A stretch of DNA of 64,000 bases from Pasteurella sp049941595 (GTDB lineage: Bacteria > Pseudomonadota > Gammaproteobacteria > Enterobacterales > Pasteurellaceae). The stretch spans positions 62,001 to 126,000 of the forward strand of contig JBNFNA010000008.1 of assembly GCA_049941595.1 (NCBI GenBank), in the 5' to 3' direction. The notes beneath the pieces are model-generated. The model had not been told where the DNA came from. It did not search any database and worked only from the letters and a program-made list of their open reading frames with translations. Shown here piece after piece: positions 63,001 through 64,000 of this stretch. Each line of letters opens with the position of its first letter. The stretch's first letter is position 1. The translations under genes and the position numbers were made by a program.

Positions 63001-63960
63001 AAACGTTCTGAATTACGTGGCATTTGGGCAGAATTAACCCATCAAATGCAACGTTTACGTGACAATCCAGAATGTGCAGACCAAGAGTTTGAAGCGAAAA
63101 AAGATCCAGAAAACAAAGGCTTCTCCGCGCATTTAACTTACGATATTAATGAAGATATCGCTGCACCTTACATTGCAACTGGCAAGAAACCACGTATTGC
63201 GATCTTACGTGAGCAAGGTGTAAACAGCCACTATGAAATGGCAGCCGCCTTTGACCGTGCTGGTTTTGATTCAATCGACGTACATATGAGTGATTTACAT
63301 AATGCTCGTTACAACTTAAAAGACTTCAATGCATTAGTGGCTTGTGGTGGTTTCTCTTATGGTGACGTACTTGGCGCTGGTGGTGGTTGGGCTAAATCCA
63401 TCCTATTTAACCCAATGTTACGTGATCAATTTAGCGAATTCTTTGCCAATCCAAACACCCTCACTTTAGGGGTATGTAACGGTTGCCAAATGGTTTCTAA
63501 CCTTGCTGAAATTATCCCAGGTACAGACGCGTGGCCACGTTTCGTGCGTAATAAATCCGAACGTTTCGAAGCCCGTGCGGCATTAGTGCGTATTAATGAA
63601 ACAAACTCACTTTGGTTCCAAGGCATGGCAGGTTCCCATATGCCAATCGCGGTTTCCCACGGTGAAGGACGTGTTGAGTTCAAAAATGATCAACAGTTAC
63701 AGATGTTAAAAGATCAAAAACTTATCGTGGCACAATACATTGACAACAACCTCAACCCAACAGAAATCTACCCAGCCAACCCAAATGGCTCCGTAGAAGG
63801 CATCACCGCATTGTCCAACCAAGACGGACGTGTTGCGATCATGATGCCACACCCAGAACGTGTATTCCGCACAGTTTCTAACTCATGGCACCCAGAAGAT
63901 TGGAGTGAAGATGGGGCATGGATGAGATTGTTTAGAAATGCTAGAGTTGTCTTCAAGTAG
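60067..63960 (+). CDS. purL: PurL, phosphoribosylformylglycinamidine synthase
   Basis: The protein has 1297 residues, matching E. coli PurL (1295). The order is N-terminal PurS-like domain, FGAM-synthase domain ([35 protein letters not shown]) and C-terminal glutaminase with the nucleophile Cys in [10 protein letters not shown] and MPHPERVFR. It makes FGAM from FGAR, step four of purine synthesis. The start at 60067 gives [15 protein letters not shown]. A longer frame would include the promoter and PurR box. Confidence 0.97.
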   Translation: [1297 protein letters not shown]

Positions 63961-63972
63961 AGTGAAAAGGTT

Positions 63973-64000
63973 ATGCCATATGATTTATCGAAACGCTTAG
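63973..64000 (+). CDS. Possible start of a next gene, cut by window edge
   Basis: An ATG with AAAGG four bases upstream opens MPYDLSKRL to the edge, nine residues only. No family can be recognised. It could be chance. Confidence 0.2.

Overview
This window is a chromosomal segment of a gammaproteobacterium of the family Pasteurellaceae. The support is about 44 exact copies of the Haemophilus-type DNA uptake sequence (AAGTGCGGT or its complement), an AT-rich genome, and gene blocks I recognise from Haemophilus and relatives: cyd/ybgE-ybgC-tolQRAB-pal, comNOPQ-recC, afuABC-udk-dcd-asmA-sotB, fadL, hel (lipoprotein e/P4) and glyQ...glyS. The species cannot be fixed from the sequence alone. The very large RTX exoprotein makes the rodent-associated genus Rodentibacter one possibility, but that is only an inference.

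Layout. 1-5 kb: end of the cytochrome bd operon, then the Tol-Pal envelope system. 5.2-5.5 kb: three identical tRNA-Lys genes. 5.6-11.3 kb: the competence pseudopilin operon comNOPQ behind a CRP-S site, followed by recC. 11.4-13.3 kb: rimI, holD and rsmC. 13.4-18.7 kb: an AfuABC-type ABC importer with two tandem binding-protein genes and an upstream CRP site. 19-22.7 kb: udk, dcd, an AsmA-like gene, sotB and tRNA-Ser. 23-30.3 kb: SulP transporter, eda, a DUF533 gene, yfcZ, fadL, ogt, mutH and a TerC-family gene. 30.3-34.2 kb: polA divergent from hel. 34.3-40.7 kb: one gene of 2146 codons encoding a secreted protein with 13 Ig-like domains, a serralysin-type zinc protease domain and RTX repeats. 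41-44 kb: modA-modB-modC-modD behind a perfect inverted-repeat operator. 44-49.3 kb: glyS and glyQ, separated by envelope and redox genes and a tandem duplication of the 3' end of an LprI-like gene. 49.5-53.5 kb: DUF2254 gene, menB, a small membrane protein gene, menC and aroQ. 53.6-59.8 kb: accB-accC-yhdT-panF-prmA and dusB-fis. 60-64 kb: purL behind a PurR box.

Most of the window is housekeeping: envelope integrity, repair (RecC, PolA, MutH, Ogt), translation, and fatty-acid, menaquinone and purine synthesis. The most unusual object is the Ig-protease-RTX fusion, which has no visible type I secretion genes beside it. Other points of interest are the duplicated AfuA receptor, where one copy has Asp changed to Glu at a sugar-phosphate-contact position, the duplicated structured element at 46.8-47.2 kb, and a set of well-formed operators (CRP-S, two CRP sites, ModE-like, FadR-like, PurR). 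No insertion sequence, prophage, CRISPR array or integron was seen.
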